Below, piece after piece: positions 1 to 7,952 of a DNA stretch of 64,000 nt. The DNA comes from Cyanobacterium sp. Dongsha4 (GTDB lineage Bacteria; Cyanobacteriota; Cyanobacteriia; Cyanobacteriales; Cyanobacteriaceae), in contig NZ_CP084098.1 in the NCBI RefSeq assembly GCF_036345015.1, positions 1,005,326 to 1,069,325 on the forward strand, written 5' to 3'. A program made the translations under genes and the position numbers. The stretch's first letter is position 1, and every line of letters begins with the position of its first letter. The notes under the pieces were generated by a model. The model worked only from the letters and a program-made list of their open reading frames with translations. It was not told where the DNA came from and ran no database searches.

Positions 1-25
1 CCACTTTGAATAATAATAACTAATG

Positions 26-54
26 AAAAAGCAAGACCTTTTTTAAGATCCTGC
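26..54 (-). terminator. Rho-independent terminator
   Basis: Read on the minus strand, GCAGGATCTT and AAGGTCTTGC form a 10-bp stem (two G-U pairs) around an AAAA loop, followed by TTTTTC. It lies about 65 bases after the stop of the small zinc-ribbon gene and probably ends that transcript. Confidence 0.65.
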
Positions 55-119
55 CTTATCATATAATGTATAGTTAAATGATTTAAAGTCGAAGGTAGAG
101 AATATTGTTCTTCCCCTAT

Positions 120-290
120 TTATCTAACTAATGAGAAAGAAGACGGAGAAGAACCTCTACCGCTTTTTTTTGTTTGATTAGCCTGACAGTCGGGGCAAGG
201 TACAGGATAATAGTCAAAAGAATTAACGTAGTCAGATAATCTTTGTTCGAGAATTCTACCAGTATTTTTACATTTTAAACAAAACTTCAT
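120..290 (-). CDS. Small CxxC-CxxC zinc-ribbon-like protein
   Basis: This 56-residue frame has an ATG preceded by an AGGTGG ribosome-binding site 4 bases upstream. It has two CxxC pairs: C4-L-K-C7 near the start and C32-P-D-C35 in the middle. That spacing fits one zinc-ribbon knuckle. The tail is Ser/Arg/Lys-rich. A terminator hairpin follows the stop, which supports a real transcription unit. I do not recognise a named family. A role in nucleic-acid or protein binding would be inferred from the metal-binding pattern alone. Confidence 0.7.
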   Translation of the reverse strand: MKFCLKCKNTGRILEQRLSDYVNSFDYYPVPCPDCQANQTKKSGRGSSPSSFSLVR

Positions 291-629
291 GATTCCACCT
301 CGAATTTAATAAATGAATAAATGAATATTTGCATCAGACATTTCATATTGTAAATCTTTTGGTTGTAACTATGATCGTTGATTCTACTTAATTTTAGACA
401 TTTTTAAATGTTAATTTATATTAAGTATTCTTCATTAATTGTAAAAAAAATATTAGATTAATATGTTAATTTTACAATTCGTTCAACTTAATTTTATTTT
501 TAGTTTCTCCAGATACATTTTTGTCCTAATAATTCTCGGTAAATTTGCTTAATTTCTGATGGTTATTCATCAGTTAATTCACAGAAATTGACTTTTATTA
601 ATGTAAACTATTAGTTTTGACAAATAACT
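291..629. other. AT-rich intergenic stretch
   Basis: This gap of about 340 bases lies upstream of the small zinc-ribbon gene (minus strand) and downstream of the AI-2E-type permease gene. It is very AT-rich. I see no open frame with a ribosome-binding site and no clear RNA structure. It may hold the promoter of the zinc-ribbon gene. Confidence 0.4.
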
Positions 630-1742
630 CTAAAGATCATCATCATCATCCAAATTGTCTAATAACCTAAAAGAAGATTCATCGAGAGCCATTTTTGGTG
701 GTCTTAAATCATCAATAATTTTTTTGATAACACTAGCTACAGGTACAGCTAAAAATATACCTAGTAAACCACCTATTTTTGCCCCAAGAAATAAAGAAAT
801 AATTAACCAAATAGGATTTAAACCAATTAACTCTCCCATTAAACGAGGTGCAACAACATTGTCGGTAACTTGGTCAATGATAGTCGCTGAGACAAAGAAA
901 AATAAGGCTAATTTACCACTCTTAAAAACGATAATTAAAGTACACAATATGGTAAGAAATCCTCCTAAAAGGGGTACTAAACTAGCAATACCAATACCAA
1001 AAGCAAATAATAAAGCCGAAGGCACACCTAATAAGATAAAGACAATAAGACGAACCACACTAGCAATACCCACTAGAATTAAACGGCTAAAAAAGTAATC
1101 TTTAAAAGTTTGACGAAAATAACGGGGAATTTTCACATTCCAAGGTTCAGGAAAAAAGCTATATAAACCCTGCCAAAATTTATCCCCCCCAATTAATAAA
1201 AATATAGTAAAAATAACAATGAATAGAACATCAAAAACGCTGTTAATTGTAGTTACAACAATATTGAGAGTTTGAGTTCCTAAAGTCTTAAGAATAGAAG
1301 ATATTTTATTGGTTATTTCTTGAATAATACCGTCTAAATTAATGGAAAACTTTTCAAATATGGGTAAATCAGAAAGAGATATTAAATATTGATTAGCTTG
1401 TTTTATCCAAGTAGGAGAATTGATAATTAGCTCATTTAGCTGTTGAATTAAAAGAGGAATTAAGATAAAACTATTAACAATAAGAAATACTAAGGCAGAT
1501 AGCAAAACAATCGTAATAGCAACAGAGCGATTTACACCCTGTTTAATTAATAATTTAATGACTAATTCTAGTAAAAAAGCAATAATACTAGCAATAACTA
1601 AAAAACTGACTAAAGGCTGTAGATAGTCAATGAGAACAAATAGTAAAAAACCGTTAAGAAAAAGAAGAGGAAATAGAAAAAATATTTTTAACCATTGGGG
1701 TATTTTATTCCACCATTCAAAGAATTTAAAATTATCTTTCAT
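630..1742 (-). CDS. AI-2E family transporter (PerM-like membrane protein)
   Basis: This 370-residue polytopic membrane protein has about seven or eight hydrophobic segments: two near residues 20-60, one near 75-95, one near 165-190, and a cluster at 220-345. The GIASLVPLLGGF stretch and the GLNPIWLIISLFLG stretch near the C-terminus are typical of the AI-2E/PerM family. The cytoplasmic tail ends in an acidic run (DNLDDDDDL). The family exports or exchanges small molecules, and some members act as Na+/H+ antiporters, so the name AI-2E should not be read as proof of autoinducer transport. The gene stands alone. Confidence 0.85.
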   Translation of the reverse strand: MKDNFKFFEWWNKIPQWLKIFFLFPLLFLNGFLLFVLIDYLQPLVSFLVIASIIAFLLELVIKLLIKQGVNRSVAITIVLLSALVFLIVNSFILIPLLIQQLNELIINSPTWIKQANQYLISLSDLPIFEKFSINLDGIIQEITNKISSILKTLGTQTLNIVVTTINSVFDVLFIVIFTIFLLIGGDKFWQGLYSFFPEPWNVKIPRYFRQTFKDYFFSRLILVGIASVVRLIVFILLGVPSALLFAFGIGIASLVPLLGGFLTILCTLIIVFKSGKLALFFFVSATIIDQVTDNVVAPRLMGELIGLNPIWLIISLFLGAKIGGLLGIFLAVPVASVIKKIIDDLRPPKMALDESSFRLLDNLDDDDDL

Positions 1743-1845
1743 TACAGAAATGAGCTAAAGATTTTATATTTTAGGGAGTAAAGATGGGAAACTTTAATAT
1801 ATAGCAATTCTCGCTATGGTAAGGAAAAAAAATGATTGGTATTGC

Positions 1846-1891
1846 GGAATAGGGAATAGGGAATAGGGAATAGGGAATAGGGAATAGGGAA
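1846..1891. repeat. Tandem heptamer GGGAATA, about 6 copies
   Basis: GGGAATA is repeated head to tail about six times without interruption. It matches the short tandemly repeated sequences common in cyanobacterial intergenic DNA. It directly abuts a copy of a dispersed repeat (1892-1964). Confidence 0.9.
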
Positions 1892-1964
1892 GCGTTTGAA
1901 TTATTTTCAAGAACTAAGAAAAAAGAACTAAGAAAAAATGTAAGTTAAATGCGTCTTAGCTTAA
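1892..1964 (-). repeat. Dispersed intergenic repeat (AGCTAAGACGCATTTAAC family)
   Basis: On the minus strand this reads TAAGCTAAGACGCATTTAAC, then a T-rich block, CTTAGTTCTTGAAAATAATTC and AAACGC. Close relatives occur at 46998-47080 and 58613-58690, and a shorter one near 6313-6350. This copy carries an internal 14-bp duplication (GAACTAAGAAAAAA twice). In three copies a CCTATT-type tandem tract follows the AAACGC end. Confidence 0.7.
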
Positions 1965-2056
1965 CGACTTTAATTCAACTTAAAACCTGCCACCTAAAAC
2001 CTGATACCTTTTTTAGGGATAATTTATCATATCCAAAGTAAGAGAGTAGAAAGTTA

Positions 2057-2395
2057 CTATCTTTTTCCTTGTCTAATTCTTAAACCTTCTTGAAAACCTC
2101 GATCATAATCTGGGGAATTTCTCGGATTGTCATATCTTAATCCATTAATACCATCACTGCGTCCTCGAAAATACTCTTGCTCAGGAGATACGGGGCGATA
2201 CCTGTCTTGGTTGGCACGACGGTTATTATTGATGATAATACTTGTACCAACTCCTGCACCTACTCCTAACATAAAATCACCAAAACTAGCCTGTGCAGGT
2301 TTGATATTTATTGTACTAAAAGACGCAAAACTGGTGGCACAAACACTCAAGGTAATTAGTTGATTTTTTAAACTATTTTTTGATAAATTTTTCAT
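2057..2395 (-). CDS. Secreted small protein of unknown function
   Basis: This 112-residue protein has an N-terminal signal peptide of about 36 residues with a likely cleavage after AQA. It continues with a glycine-rich segment (GVGAGVGTS) that could contact membrane. The polar Arg/Asn/Tyr-rich C-terminal half contains two related units, FRGRSDGINGLRYDN and YDRGFQEGLRI. I do not recognise a named domain. The gene lies 24 bases after the stop of the 2420-2989 gene on the same strand, so the two are probably co-transcribed. Confidence 0.65.
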   Translation of the reverse strand: MKNLSKNSLKNQLITLSVCATSFASFSTINIKPAQASFGDFMLGVGAGVGTSIIINNNRRANQDRYRPVSPEQEYFRGRSDGINGLRYDNPRNSPDYDRGFQEGLRIRQGKR

Positions 2396-2419
2396 GGTTA
2401 TTTAATATTAGTTATTGAC

Positions 2420-2989
2420 TTAAAATTGAGCTTGATCAGAAATAGGTTCTAACCATCCAGAACTTTCTATATTAATAATTTTTGGTTCATTATCTATCAT
2501 GGCAAAACGAATTTTATCGGTACTTAAGGATAGGTAACGATTTCCTGTTTCGGTATCAACTTCTCTGGCTCTTACTCTGGTTAACAATGCCATTTCCCCA
2601 CTGTCGTTAATTTTTGTAGTGGTATAAGAAGAAATGATTTTTCTCCCCTTAACTTTTTTGAAACTATTGTTTAAAAAGTCCTCATGATCATCTTTTCCTT
2701 CTACTAAAGTAGTAATTTTTTGATTATCCATTTCCACGGTGATAGAAGTAATAACATAGGGAGCAAGATATTCTAAAATACCTGCAATATTTTCCTCTGT
2801 TTCTGCTTTTTCTATTTCCGTCATAATTTGAGCTAAACTTTCCTCTGTTAGCCCTGTTTGTGTTTCTTGAACTAACAACAATGGTTTTTTCTCTGATACA
2901 GTTTCGGCTTTAATAGAATCAGAGAAGGGTATTAATTGACTAGCAATAAAACCCATAATTAAAGCACTGATTAAATTATTTTTTTTCAC
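2420..2989 (-). CDS. Secreted protein, possibly NTF2-like
   Basis: This 189-residue protein starts with a signal peptide (MKKNNLISALIMGFIASQL). The first helical part (residues 45-75, rich in Glu) is followed by alternating beta strands up to the C-terminus. That order suggests a nuclear-transport-factor-2-like (cone-shaped alpha+beta) fold such as is found in many exported cyanobacterial proteins. This is inferred from the pattern and no catalytic residues are evident. It is the first gene of a probable two-gene minus-strand unit with the secreted protein at 2057-2395. Confidence 0.6.
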   Translation of the reverse strand: MKKNNLISALIMGFIASQLIPFSDSIKAETVSEKKPLLLVQETQTGLTEESLAQIMTEIEKAETEENIAGILEYLAPYVITSITVEMDNQKITTLVEGKDDHEDFLNNSFKKVKGRKIISSYTTTKINDSGEMALLTRVRAREVDTETGNRYLSLSTDKIRFAMIDNEPKIINIESSGWLEPISDQAQF

Positions 2990-3140
2990 TTTTTGTTACT
3001 TATTTTATTTATTTTGAACTCCTAGAAAATTATATCTTTTATTGTAGTGATGGAAGCAAATTATAATATTTATTTAAAAATGATAATTATGGGTAAAATA
3101 GATGTATAATATTGTGTTTATGTTTATTAAAGGTTAAATT

Positions 3141-3779
3141 ATGGATCATTCTTCCTCCTCTTTTATTATTTCTCCTTATCCCCAATCCATTAAGTTAGAT
3201 AAAACCCTTAAATTGGGGGTTATGGCTTCGGGTAGTGGTAGTAATTTCGAGGCGATCGCGCGTTCTATTGATGAGGGAGAATTAAATGCTAAAATTGAAT
3301 TGTTGATTTATAACAATCCTGACGCTACGGTAAAAAATAGAGCTCAAAAGTATCAAATTCCCTCACTATTATTGAATCATCGAGATTTTCCTAACCGTAA
3401 AGCCTTAGATAGGGCAATAGTAGAAGAATTTAAAGCTCGTGATGTGGAATGGGTAATTATGGCAGGTTGGATGAGAATTGTTACAGAAGAATTGTTAAAG
3501 GCTTTTCCTCAGAGAGTGATTAATATTCATCCTAGTCTCTTACCTAGTTTCAAAGGGATTAACGCCATTGAACAAGCATTAAAAGCACAGGTGAAAATAA
3601 CTGGTTGTACTGTACATTTAGTGGATTTAGAGGTGGATAGTGGTCCTATTTTAGTTCAAGCCGCCGTACCGATTTTACCCGATGACACCCCTGAAACTTT
3701 ACATCAACGAATTCAGATTCAAGAACATCGTATCATAACTCAAGGAATTGCGATCGCAAGCGCACCTCAGCGAAGTTGA
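3141..3779 (+). CDS. purN: Phosphoribosylglycinamide formyltransferase
   Basis: PurN transfers the formyl group of 10-formyltetrahydrofolate to GAR in purine synthesis. The 212-residue protein has the phosphate-binding GSGSNFEAI loop (residues 31-39), the catalytic Asn128/His130 in NIHPSLLPSFKG and the Asp166 of VDLEVDSGPIL. An N-terminal extension of about 24 residues precedes the conserved core. The last codons (IASAPQRS-stop) are encoded by a HIP1-containing palindromic repeat (3750-3785), so the original C-terminus has been replaced. The active site is untouched. A TATAAT box about 30 bases upstream is a plausible promoter element. Confidence 0.93.
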   Translation: MDHSSSSFIISPYPQSIKLDKTLKLGVMASGSGSNFEAIARSIDEGELNAKIELLIYNNPDATVKNRAQKYQIPSLLLNHRDFPNRKALDRAIVEEFKARDVEWVIMAGWMRIVTEELLKAFPQRVINIHPSLLPSFKGINAIEQALKAQVKITGCTVHLVDLEVDSGPILVQAAVPILPDDTPETLHQRIQIQEHRIITQGIAIASAPQRS

Positions 3780-3785
3780 GATCGC
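3750..3785 (+). repeat. HIP1-flanked palindromic repeat inside the purN 3' end
   Basis: The unit begins with GCGATCGC, continues CACCTCAGCGAAGTTGAG (a CTCA-GC..GC-TGAG type hairpin) and ends with ATCGC. A relative sits inside the CHAT gene at 37402-37434. Here the repeat supplies the last purN codons and the TGA stop. Confidence 0.7.
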
Positions 3786-3873
3786 CCATCGCCACTTCAT
3801 GAATACAGCTAGTGCTTATAAAGAGTAAACGATACAAAATTCCAAAGTTATCCTTTATTTCCATCCGATAAAA

Positions 3874-4629
3874 ATGAATAAATATTGGAAATTATCTCAA
3901 AGCCAACTCAATTTATTGCAAACTTGTCCTCCCCAATTTCAAAAAGTTTATATAGAAAAATATACATCAATTCCTAATCTCAGCAATGAAGAAAAAACCA
4001 TTTGGGGGAGAAAATTTCACTATCTAATGCAACAATATCAATTGGGGGTAAATATAGAACTATTAAAAGATGAAAATCCTGATTTAATTAAAAGTGCGAA
4101 AACATTAATCGAGGCAACGGAGGATATTTGGCGTAATCCAAAGATAAAGCTGAGAGAAGCAGAATATCAAATTAATTATCAACTAGATAAATATTTATTC
4201 ACTGTTATTTATGATTTGTTAGTTTTTTATGATAATAAAGCTATTATTTTTGATTGGAAAACTTACCCATTACCAGAAAACAAGAATAAGATATTACATA
4301 ATTGGCAAACAAAACTATATTTATATGTTTTAGCAGAAAATAGTAATTACTTACCTGAACAAATTTCCTTTACTTATTGGTTTGTTAAACAGTCTGATAA
4401 GCTCCAAAATTTAACTATTAATTATGATCAAAAACAGCATTCTAGTACAGAACAAGAATTAAAAAACCTTTTAGTTAATTTGGAAAAATATTATGAAGAT
4501 TATCTAAATAATAAGATAGATTTTCCTCACCATTCAAAATGCGAAACTTGTTTTTATCGCAATAATTTTGCTCATTTATTTGCTTTTAATAATGAGTTTA
4601 TTCCTCAATCTCTCGATGATATTTTTTAA
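3874..4629 (+). CDS. PD-(D/E)XK superfamily nuclease (RecB/Cas4-like)
   Basis: This 251-residue protein has the hallmarks of a RecB-type nuclease core: an acidic residue in REAEYQI, the Asp of VIYDLLV, the (D)WK motif in IFDWKTY, and a following QTKLYLY motif (QxxxY). Cas4/RecB relatives carry four iron-sulfur Cys. Here I find only one Cys near the N-terminus (LQTCP) and two near the C-terminus (KCETC), so a complete cluster is doubtful. No cas genes or CRISPR repeats lie nearby. A role in DNA repair or end processing is inferred from the family. The TAA stop directly abuts a dispersed repeat beginning CCTAAGTTCG. Confidence 0.75.
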   Translation: MNKYWKLSQSQLNLLQTCPPQFQKVYIEKYTSIPNLSNEEKTIWGRKFHYLMQQYQLGVNIELLKDENPDLIKSAKTLIEATEDIWRNPKIKLREAEYQINYQLDKYLFTVIYDLLVFYDNKAIIFDWKTYPLPENKNKILHNWQTKLYLYVLAENSNYLPEQISFTYWFVKQSDKLQNLTINYDQKQHSSTEQELKNLLVNLEKYYEDYLNNKIDFPHHSKCETCFYRNNFAHLFAFNNEFIPQSLDDIF

Positions 4630-4672
4630 CCTAAGTTCGATATAAAATTGTCAGTTAACTATTCACTATTAA

Positions 4673-5584
4673 TTATTCACTAATTGCCCCCTGGGCGTTC
4701 AAATTAAGGCATTTGACGATCGCATTTACTCCCAAACTAGCCCAAGTTTGTGCCATAGCCTGAGTAACAGTTTCTTGATGTTGCTCACTGGTAAGAGCCA
4801 GTAAAGTAGGCCCCGCCCCACTAATTACCATACCATATCCCCCAGCGTTGACAACTGCTTGATAAATCTCGTCATAGCCTTTGATTAAACTTTTACGATA
4901 GGGTTGATGAAGTTTGTCTTGTAGTGCTTCTTTCAACCAATCTTCGTTTCCTGTCTCTAGGGCTTTAATTAATAAACCTAGATGAGCTATGTTATAAACA
5001 GCTTCACTATAAGTTAAATGGGGGGGTAAAACTTTTCTAGCGGATTCGGTAGATAATTCAAAGTCGGGAATAGCAACGATAAATTTAATCTTTTCATGGC
5101 AGTTAATGGGGACAAAATGCCAATTTCCTTTTTCTCCTACAGATAAAATACAATTACCAAGAAGGGCTGGTACAACGTTATCGGGATGTCCTTCTAGTGC
5201 GATCGCCATTTCTAGTAATTCTGTTTGGGTTAGTGACTGAGAAGAAAAGTGATTTGCCCCTAATAACCCTGCAATAATAGCTGTTGCAGAACTTCCCAAA
5301 CCTCTGGCTAAGGGTACATTAATTTTAATCGAAATGTTAACTTTAGGAGGAGTTAAATTAAGTTGTTGATAATAGTAAAGAAAAGACTGATATAAAAGGT
5401 TATTTTCATCTAAAGTAATTTTATCCGCCCCTTCCCCTTCAACGGTAAAGGTTGTATCATCTTGACTCAAACTAAATGCAAACTCATTATAAAATTCTAG
5501 TGCCGCCCCAATACAGTCAAAACCTGCCCCTAAATTAGCGGTGGTTGCAGGTACTTTCACAACAATAGAATCAGGGTTACTCAT
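4673..5584 (-). CDS. thrB: Homoserine kinase
   Basis: ThrB phosphorylates homoserine with ATP on the way to threonine. The 303-residue protein has the usual GHMP-kinase order: an N-terminal VKVPATTANLGAGFDCIG motif, the ATP-binding PLARGLGSSATA loop near residue 90 and a C-terminal GAGPTLLAL motif. The length is normal for the family. It is read on the minus strand, about 50 bases downstream of the Tll0287-like gene, and could share its transcript. Confidence 0.95.
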   Translation of the reverse strand: MSNPDSIVVKVPATTANLGAGFDCIGAALEFYNEFAFSLSQDDTTFTVEGEGADKITLDENNLLYQSFLYYYQQLNLTPPKVNISIKINVPLARGLGSSATAIIAGLLGANHFSSQSLTQTELLEMAIALEGHPDNVVPALLGNCILSVGEKGNWHFVPINCHEKIKFIVAIPDFELSTESARKVLPPHLTYSEAVYNIAHLGLLIKALETGNEDWLKEALQDKLHQPYRKSLIKGYDEIYQAVVNAGGYGMVISGAGPTLLALTSEQHQETVTQAMAQTWASLGVNAIVKCLNLNAQGAISE

Positions 5585-5633
5585 GCAATAATCTCTCCAA
5601 AAGCAAACATAAATTATTGTACCCTTAAAGATG

Positions 5634-6233
5634 TTAGTTGTCTTTTAAAGCCTCGATCGCATCTTCGGGAATAAATACGGAATACATACCTCTTAAATCT
5701 CCCACATGGAAATTATAGGCTAAATCTTGAGGATATTTTTGTTGAACAAAGCTAGGACGTTCATTTTTTAAGCCATGACAAGCTAAACAACTTGATTCTA
5801 CGTTAATACGGCGATAATATTTTGTGCCTTTGACTCCATCTACAATTTCTGGTTGCCAAAATCCTTTTAGATTTTCGTCTTGTTCAAATTTGGCTAATGC
5901 CATTACTTCCTGCAAATTTTGGGGAGCATGGTTAGGATTACGGTATTTTTTCGCTATTTGCTTTGTTTGCCAACCATTTTCTTCCCCTAGTTGTTTCATC
6001 TTCATACCCACTGGTTGACACACTTGTTTAAAAGTATCTGGAGTTGGCTTGTCTGGAGTTGATTCCAAATAACTAGCAAGATGCGATCGCATTTCATCCA
6101 AATTTTCAATTTCTGTCACTGCCTTTCCCAAATCATTCGGAAGGGTATCAGCTCGAAGTATATTATTCCCACCACTCAACCAAATTAGAGAAACACAAAG
6201 AATTCCGAACACCATATTCCATAATGTTTTCAT
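5634..6233 (-). CDS. Tll0287-like (DUF3365) haem-binding exported protein
   Basis: I start this at the second in-frame ATG (6233). It has GAGG about 10 bases upstream and gives a proper signal peptide (MKTLWNMVFGILCVSLIWLS). The frame is open 16 codons further upstream. The mature part contains one CxxCH site (C-L-A-C-H-G) for covalent haem, followed by a PAS-like C-terminal half (YNFHVGDLRGMYSVFIP). This matches the Tll0287/DUF3365 family of cyanobacterial and plastid-lineage proteins. The role is probably redox sensing or electron transfer in the periplasm or lumen, inferred from the family. Confidence 0.8.
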   Translation of the reverse strand: MKTLWNMVFGILCVSLIWLSGGNNILRADTLPNDLGKAVTEIENLDEMRSHLASYLESTPDKPTPDTFKQVCQPVGMKMKQLGEENGWQTKQIAKKYRNPNHAPQNLQEVMALAKFEQDENLKGFWQPEIVDGVKGTKYYRRINVESSCLACHGLKNERPSFVQQKYPQDLAYNFHVGDLRGMYSVFIPEDAIEALKDN

Positions 6234-6374
6234 GATAATGACCTCAAAATTTAAAGCTACAATAACCATTATATAACTCAATAACCATATAGTTTTAATC
6301 GATCATCTATAATTATCTGAGCTAAGACACATTTAATTTACTTTTTTTCTCTCTCTTTTTAAGGAGAAATATCA

Positions 6375-6407
6375 ATGGCTTTCTTTCTTCCCTATCATCG
6401 CCAGTAA
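6375..6407 (+). other. Ten-codon mini-ORF with strong ribosome-binding site
   Basis: AAGGAG lies nine bases before an ATG that opens a 10-codon frame (MAFFLPYHRQ, then TAA). It sits in an otherwise gene-free gap of about 270 bases between divergent genes. It may be a leader peptide, a decayed small gene or chance. Only the match to an ideal Shine-Dalgarno sequence supports it. Confidence 0.3.
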
Positions 6408-6507
6408 ACTAAAATGCAGTCCTTGCTTATCTATATTTTTTATTTACCTAAAATTTTCTGACAAATCTCAATATAATATTGCTATCAAGATAAATTTAAC
6501 TGAGCCA

Positions 6508-7023
6508 ATGTTTAAGAAAAAAATATCTCATTTAATAGTTTCTGTTTCTTTACTTTTTCTATTAACATTAACTGCTTGTTCTCCTCAAGCTCCTTCTCGT
6601 TTTGAACAAGCACAACAAGATAGTATTGCCGCAGGAAATAAAAACACGGCGGTTAGTAAAGATGCTGTTAAAGGGGCTAGTTTTAATCAATTTTTTCCTG
6701 TTAGTAGCGGTGATTATGAACGGGTTTTCACTCAAGAAAAAACAGGCTTTGTTCAAGCAAAATTAAAATTTCAAGGGCAAGATGTTGCTACCTTAGCTAT
6801 TTTTGATACTATTAGCAATCCCACTGCTAAAAACGATTTTGCCAATGCTACAGAAACAATTAAGGGTTTTCCCACCGTGGAAAAAGGCTCTAATAATACG
6901 GCTGTTTTAGTAGGCGATCGCTATCAAGTAAGTATCAGGTCTAGTGATCCTAATTTTACCGCAGAAGAAAGAAAAGAATGGTTAAATAAATTTGATTTAG
7001 CCAATTTAGCTCAACAAAAATAA
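6508..7023 (+). CDS. Putative lipoprotein of unknown function
   Basis: This 171-residue protein begins with a lipoprotein signal: basic start (MFKKK), hydrophobic core, and LTAC lipobox with Cys at residue 24. The mature part looks like a small alpha/beta domain with strands around residues 80-100 and 125-145 and a terminal helix. I do not recognise a named family. The next gene starts 42 bases downstream on the same strand, so the two may form a unit. Confidence 0.7.
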   Translation: MFKKKISHLIVSVSLLFLLTLTACSPQAPSRFEQAQQDSIAAGNKNTAVSKDAVKGASFNQFFPVSSGDYERVFTQEKTGFVQAKLKFQGQDVATLAIFDTISNPTAKNDFANATETIKGFPTVEKGSNNTAVLVGDRYQVSIRSSDPNFTAEERKEWLNKFDLANLAQQK

Positions 7024-7064
7024 ACAAAAAAACAGCATTTTTTAAAATTCAGAAAAAAAATATC

Positions 7065-7952
7065 ATGAGCAAAGCAATTTACGAATTAGTTAACGAATTA
7101 CCCCAAAATAATATTACGACTTTAGCCCTGAAAAGTCTTGATAAATTCGTCCCCGGACAATGGGAAAATATTACGAATTTTGAAGAAATGATTCGTCAAG
7201 TAACAGGGGAAAACGATGAAGAAATGATCCAAAAAATAGGCGATCGCGCTGTCTGGTTATTTAATGATAAAACTCAAGGCTATCAAAACGCCCTTTGGTT
7301 ATATCAAATCGTAGATAAAGCCGATTATGCTTTAGGGGCGGCGGCACTAGCCAATAAAGTAGGGGAAAAAATCAAGCTACTAGGTTTCCTTAACCGTCTC
7401 ACTCCCAATAACGAAAAAGCCCAAGCCATCGATTTAGCCATTAAATTAGTGGTGGAAGTAGTGGCATTTTGTCAGATTAACGGCTTACCCGGAGATAGTA
7501 TTAGTGACTTTGTCAAAGCATTAGGAGAATATGAAAAAGAAGCCCTAATTCGTATGGGAGGGTTAGTTTGTTTTGATGGTTTAATTCCCTTTGGCGCAGA
7601 TTTTATCCTTCAAATCGAGTCAACCTTGAATAATCTTTCAGAGAAAGAATTAAGTAATAACTCCTCTTTTTCTCAAGTTAGTCGTTTAATTCCGGGAGAT
7701 AATCCCGCAGGACAATTACAATTTATTCACGATAGCTTTTCGGCGGTAAAAGGTTGGATGACAGGATTTGTCGCCAATCATAGCCTAACCAGAGATAAAC
7801 TCTTAAGCAGTCTTCATAATTTTATTGAATTTTCTGAGGATCAATTTGACTATGTAGCCGCCTTTCTTGATATGTCCACTAATTATTTTGAACACACAGG
7901 CACTCAATCCATTGCTAAAAGTTTAATTTCCCGTGCCATGTTTGAAGTTTAA
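7065..7952 (+). CDS. Conserved cyanobacterial protein of unknown function
   Basis: This 295-residue soluble protein is predicted to be mainly helical, with no signal peptide and no clear motif. An Ala-rich helix (ADYALGAAALANKVGEKI) and Cys in VVAFCQING and GLVCFDGL are visible. I know of no function for it. It follows the lipoprotein gene by 42 bases and is followed by a miniature inverted-repeat element. Confidence 0.6.
   Translation: MSKAIYELVNELPQNNITTLALKSLDKFVPGQWENITNFEEMIRQVTGENDEEMIQKIGDRAVWLFNDKTQGYQNALWLYQIVDKADYALGAAALANKVGEKIKLLGFLNRLTPNNEKAQAIDLAIKLVVEVVAFCQINGLPGDSISDFVKALGEYEKEALIRMGGLVCFDGLIPFGADFILQIESTLNNLSEKELSNNSSFSQVSRLIPGDNPAGQLQFIHDSFSAVKGWMTGFVANHSLTRDKLLSSLHNFIEFSEDQFDYVAAFLDMSTNYFEHTGTQSIAKSLISRAMFEV

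Noticed and set aside
291..629. Coding remnant near 490-560 (minus strand, EIKQIYRELLGQKCIW)
   Set aside because: The short frame has an upstream stop, no start and no family that I recognise; chance cannot be excluded.
655..1098. Open plus-strand frame within the AI-2E-type permease gene
   Set aside because: It is antisense to a clear membrane protein, has no ribosome-binding site and reads as low-complexity Lys/Asn/Ile sequence.
1846..1891. CRISPR array
   Set aside because: The units are direct 7-base tandems without spacers. The same holds for the other tandem tracts, and no array of repeats with unique spacers is present in the window.
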